A stretch of DNA of 6,940 bases from Lysobacterales bacterium (lineage in GTDB: Bacteria; Pseudomonadota; Gammaproteobacteria; Xanthomonadales; Marinicellaceae): assembly GCA_027083915.1 (NCBI GenBank), contig JALWML010000132.1, positions 1 to 6,940 of the forward strand, read 5' to 3'. The first letter of the stretch is position 1. Each line of letters opens with the position of its first letter. This document shows positions 4,290-6,940 of the stretch, one piece after another. Below the pieces are notes generated by a model. That model had not been told where the DNA came from, did no database searches, and was given only the letters and a program-made list of their open reading frames with translations. A program made the position numbers and the translations under genes.

Positions 4290-6940
4290 CTACTTTAAAA
4301 TTACCTTATCTATGTTTGATAACTTTTGGGCATTTTGAATAAGATCGAAACTTGGGCGAATTTTGAATTTATCACCAAGTTTGAGGTTGGAGATTATTCC
4401 ATCTTGTTCGTGATGAATATAAATTCGTGCTTTACCACGACCATGTGTTTGCAATAAGTCTTTTAGTTGGTTAGAAAATTGTTGGTAATCAACAGCTGAG
4501 GTCACAAAGCCAATTTTTGTACAATAAGTGGCAATAGCTTCATTGAGGGTCAAAATTGTTTTGGCTCGAATAATGAAATTTCCTGAAAAGTTATCTACTC
4601 CTGCTTCTCCTTCTATAACAACAACTTCATCCTTGAGCATTTTTTCTTGATTTTCAAAAAATGTATCTTTAAAAAACGTTGTTTCAATACTGGTGTTTTC
4701 ATCCGAAATTAATACTGTCGCAGAGTTTTCATTACGGACACGTACTGAAGTAATCAACCCACCAACAACCACAGGAGTTCCATTGAAATAGCGCTTTTTC
4801 ATGTAATCATTTTTATCATCACCCTCGATAGCTGCCTTTCTTGGTTCTTCTTCTGGTTGTAAAGCCATTACCTTTGTTACTGAATGACTACTGCATGCAT
4901 CAAGCCATTGTGCCACCGTGCGTATTGGGTGACCTGTGATGAAATGTCCAAGATAATCACGTTCATAAAAAAGGCGTGTATTCTCATCAAATTGTTCTAC
5001 CTTAGGTAAAGGAATAGGCATTTCATTAGAACCACTTGATGGTGAAACCAATGCGCCAAACAAATCAACTTGACCAGACTCCTGATCTCTGTTTTTTTGT
5101 TGAGCTGCTTTTATAACACTGCCCATTCCAGTCAATAAGGCATTGCGGTTAGGATGTAACACATCAAAAGCACCAGTGAGAATTAAGGCCTCTAAGGTAC
5201 GTTTATTGACTTTATGTAAATCCACTCGCACACAAAAATCATAAAAAGAAGTAAATTCACCATGATCAATACGATCTTGCATAACATTTTCAATCGCGCC
5301 CTGCCCGACACCCTTTATTGCACCAAGCCCATACACAATTGACAATCCTACGCCTGCTTTAAAATTATAGTCTGACTCATTTATATTGGGCACTTCCATT
5401 GTAATATTCATGGATTTAACATCATCAATCAAGTGCACCACTTTTTCAGTATTGTCCATATCGGCAGAAAGCACAGATGCCATAAATTCTACAGGATAAT
5501 GTGCTTTAAGCCACGCTGTTTGGTAGGCAATTAAGGCATAAGCTGCCGAATGCGATTTATTAAAACCGTAACCAGCAAACTTCACAATCAAAGAGAAAAT
5601 ATGAGCTGCCACTTCTCGATCGACTCCGCGCTGTTCTGCACCATTGACAAACATTTCAGTTTGTTCAAGCATAACAGATTCAATCTTCTTACCCATGGCT
5701 TTACGTAAAATATCAGCTTGCCCCAATGAATAACCCGATAAAACTTGTGCAATTTTCATCACCTGTTCTTGGTACAGGATGACGCCGTAAGTCGGTTTGA
5801 GCAATTCTTCTAACTCTGGATGTAAATAATCGGGTTCGATATCACCGTGTTTACATGCCACGTAGGTGTCAACCATGCCAGCGCCCATAGGACCTGGACG
5901 GTACAAGGCTACCAATGCAATAATTTCGGCAAAAGAATCGGGCACTAGGTTTTTTATCAACCCTTTAATTCCATCAGATTCAAGCTGGAATACAGCTGTG
6001 GTTCGACATTCTTTAAGCAATTGGAAAACAGCTGGATCATCCAATGGAATTTGGGTAATATCTACCGGCTTATCATTACCTTTATTAATGGCTTGTACAG
6101 CATTATCAATAATTGTTAAAGTCCTTAAACCCAAGAAATCGAACTTTACCAAGCCAATAGTTTCGACATCATTCTTATCAAATTGGCTGAGAATTCCATC
6201 GCTGTGTTCATCTTTATAAACAGGACAAAATGCTGATAATTTATCAGGAGCAATCACCACACCACCAGCGTGTTTTCCCGTGTTTCGAGTCAAGCCTTCG
6301 AGTTGCAAAGCTAAATCATATAAATCTTTGGCATCTTCGTCAGTTTCAATCTTTAAAGATAACTCGGTTGACTCTTTAAGGGCATCGGTTAAATTTATAC
6401 CCAAATCATTGGGGATTAACTTAGCAATACCATCCACCACAGGATAAGGAAAACCCAATACACGCCCAACATCACGCACCACAGCTTTAGCACTTAATGT
6501 TCCATAAGTAATAATTTGACTAACTTGATTCTTGCCATAGGTTTTGGCAACGTATTCAATCACTTCATCCCGTCTATCCATGCAAAAATCCACATCAAAA
6601 TCAGGCATAGAAATACGTTCAGGATTTAGAAATCGCTCAAAGAGCAATTCGTATTGTAAAGGGTCAAGGTCGGTAATTTTTAACACAAAAGCAACCAGTG
6701 ACCCAGCACCAGAGCCACGACCCGGTCCTACTGGAATTTTATTTTCCTTTGACCAGTTAATAAAGTCGGCAACAATTAAAAAATAGCCAGGAAAACCCAT
6801 TTGCAAAATAATATCAACTTCAAACCCAAGTCTATCGTAATAATCTTCTTCACTATAACCTTCGAATGCTCCATGTTTTGCTAGATAAGCAGCAAGCCGT
6901 TCTTTTTTTATTCGCCTAAAACACTGATCAATAGATTCTC
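4290..6940 (-). CDS. dnaE: DNA polymerase III alpha subunit, N-terminus beyond window
   Basis: This is the catalytic subunit of the replicative polymerase. The frame stays open to the right edge (882 full codons to the TAG at 4290-4292). A TTG at 6806 is internal, because the sequence before it (ending YYDRLGFEVDII) continues the conserved palm. The glycine-rich VGPGRGSGAGSLVAF is at about 6641-6730. Catalytic Asp residues lie in PDFDVDFC (about 6582-6605) and in VKFDFLGL (about 6128-6150). The fingers carry YGVILYQEQVMKIAQVLSGY and FAGYGFNKSHSAAYAL. The HhH segment GLGAIKGVGQGAI is near 5290-5336, the beta-clamp-binding pentapeptide QVDLF at 5058-5072, and the OB fold at about 4540-4780. A C-terminal tau-binding-type domain ends the protein. 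From the palm to the end it is close to the E. coli length. The missing part, about 285-300 residues by comparison, is the PHP domain and the start of the palm. No catalytic residue is lost in the visible part. Confidence 0.97.
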   Translation of the reverse strand, partial: ESIDQCFRRIKKERLAAYLAKHGAFEGYSEEDYYDRLGFEVDIILQMGFPGYFLIVADFINWSKENKIPVGPGRGSGAGSLVAFVLKITDLDPLQYELLFERFLNPERISMPDFDVDFCMDRRDEVIEYVAKTYGKNQVSQIITYGTLSAKAVVRDVGRVLGFPYPVVDGIAKLIPNDLGINLTDALKESTELSLKIETDEDAKDLYDLALQLEGLTRNTGKHAGGVVIAPDKLSAFCPVYKDEHSDGILSQFDKNDVETIGLVKFDFLGLRTLTIIDNAVQAINKGNDKPVDITQIPLDDPAVFQLLKECRTTAVFQLESDGIKGLIKNLVPDSFAEIIALVALYRPGPMGAGMVDTYVACKHGDIEPDYLHPELEELLKPTYGVILYQEQVMKIAQVLSGYSLGQADILRKAMGKKIESVMLEQTEMFVNGAEQRGVDREVAAHIFSLIVKFAGYGFNKSHSAAYALIAYQTAWLKAHYPVEFMASVLSADMDNTEKVVHLIDDVKSMNITMEVPNINESDYNFKAGVGLSIVYGLGAIKGVGQGAIENVMQDRIDHGEFTSFYDFCVRVDLHKVNKRTLEALILTGAFDVLHPNRNALLTGMGSVIKAAQQKNRDQESGQVDLFGALVSPSSGSNEMPIPLPKVEQFDENTRLFYERDYLGHFITGHPIRTVAQWLDACSSHSVTKVMALQPEEEPRKAAIEGDDKNDYMKKRYFNGTPVVVGGLITSVRVRNENSATVLISDENTSIETTFFKDTFFENQEKMLKDEVVVIEGEAGVDNFSGNFIIRAKTILTLNEAIATYCTKIGFVTSAVDYQQFSNQLKDLLQTHGRGKARIYIHHEQDGIISNLKLGDKFKIRPSFDLIQNAQKLSNIDKVILK

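Noticed and set aside
5866..6219. 117-codon plus-strand reading frame
   Set aside because: Antisense to the conserved catalytic region of dnaE; a by-product of codon bias on the other strand.
6544..6786. 80-codon plus-strand reading frame
   Set aside because: Antisense to the dnaE palm motifs; serine/lysine-rich shadow translation with no family resemblance.
6804..6806. TTG as the start of dnaE
   Set aside because: The frame continues open to the window edge, and the residues before the TTG match the expected DnaE palm, so the true start is outside the window.

Overview
The window is AT-rich (roughly one third G+C by eye) and carries six protein-coding genes. Two of them run off the ends. 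The only gene that places the organism is the replicative polymerase subunit DnaE at the right: its palm, fingers, HhH and OB-fold segments align from memory closely with the E. coli (gammaproteobacterial DnaE1) protein. A low-GC gammaproteobacterium is the best guess. Nothing here fixes the genus.

Left part (1-3048) reads like the edge of a surface-glycan or sugar-modification locus. A partial GNAT N-acetyltransferase (minus, 446 to the left edge) is divergent from a 168-residue conserved protein of unknown function with GNAT-like features (plus, 564-1070). That gene converges, with only 4 bases between stops, on a signal-less NodB/CE4 polysaccharide deacetylase-like protein (minus, 1075-1881). 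After a 243-base gap comes a class I SAM methyltransferase (minus, 2125-3048). A deacetylase, one or two acyltransferases and a methyltransferase could together remodel an amino sugar or a lipid-linked glycan. This is inference from family and proximity, because no glycosyltransferase, flippase or sugar-nucleotide gene is inside the window.

Middle part (3049-4289) holds a strong 15-bp stem-loop (3167-3203), then a secreted protein of unknown family (minus, 3216-4112) with a signal peptide, four cysteines and a textbook Shine-Dalgarno site. A 24-bp perfect dyad lies just upstream of that site.

Right part (4290-6940) is the C-terminal three quarters of dnaE (minus). The PHP domain and the first part of the palm lie beyond the window. 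The gene that follows dnaE here is the secreted unknown, not accA.

The most interesting non-coding stretch is 1940-2112. It has several AT-rich dyads and repeated TTGTAA words, then a 14-bp hairpin and a second hairpin followed by a T run. The last two read best as plus-strand RNA in a place with no plus-strand gene, so a small structured RNA is possible. I found no CRISPR array, tRNA, rRNA or insertion sequence.
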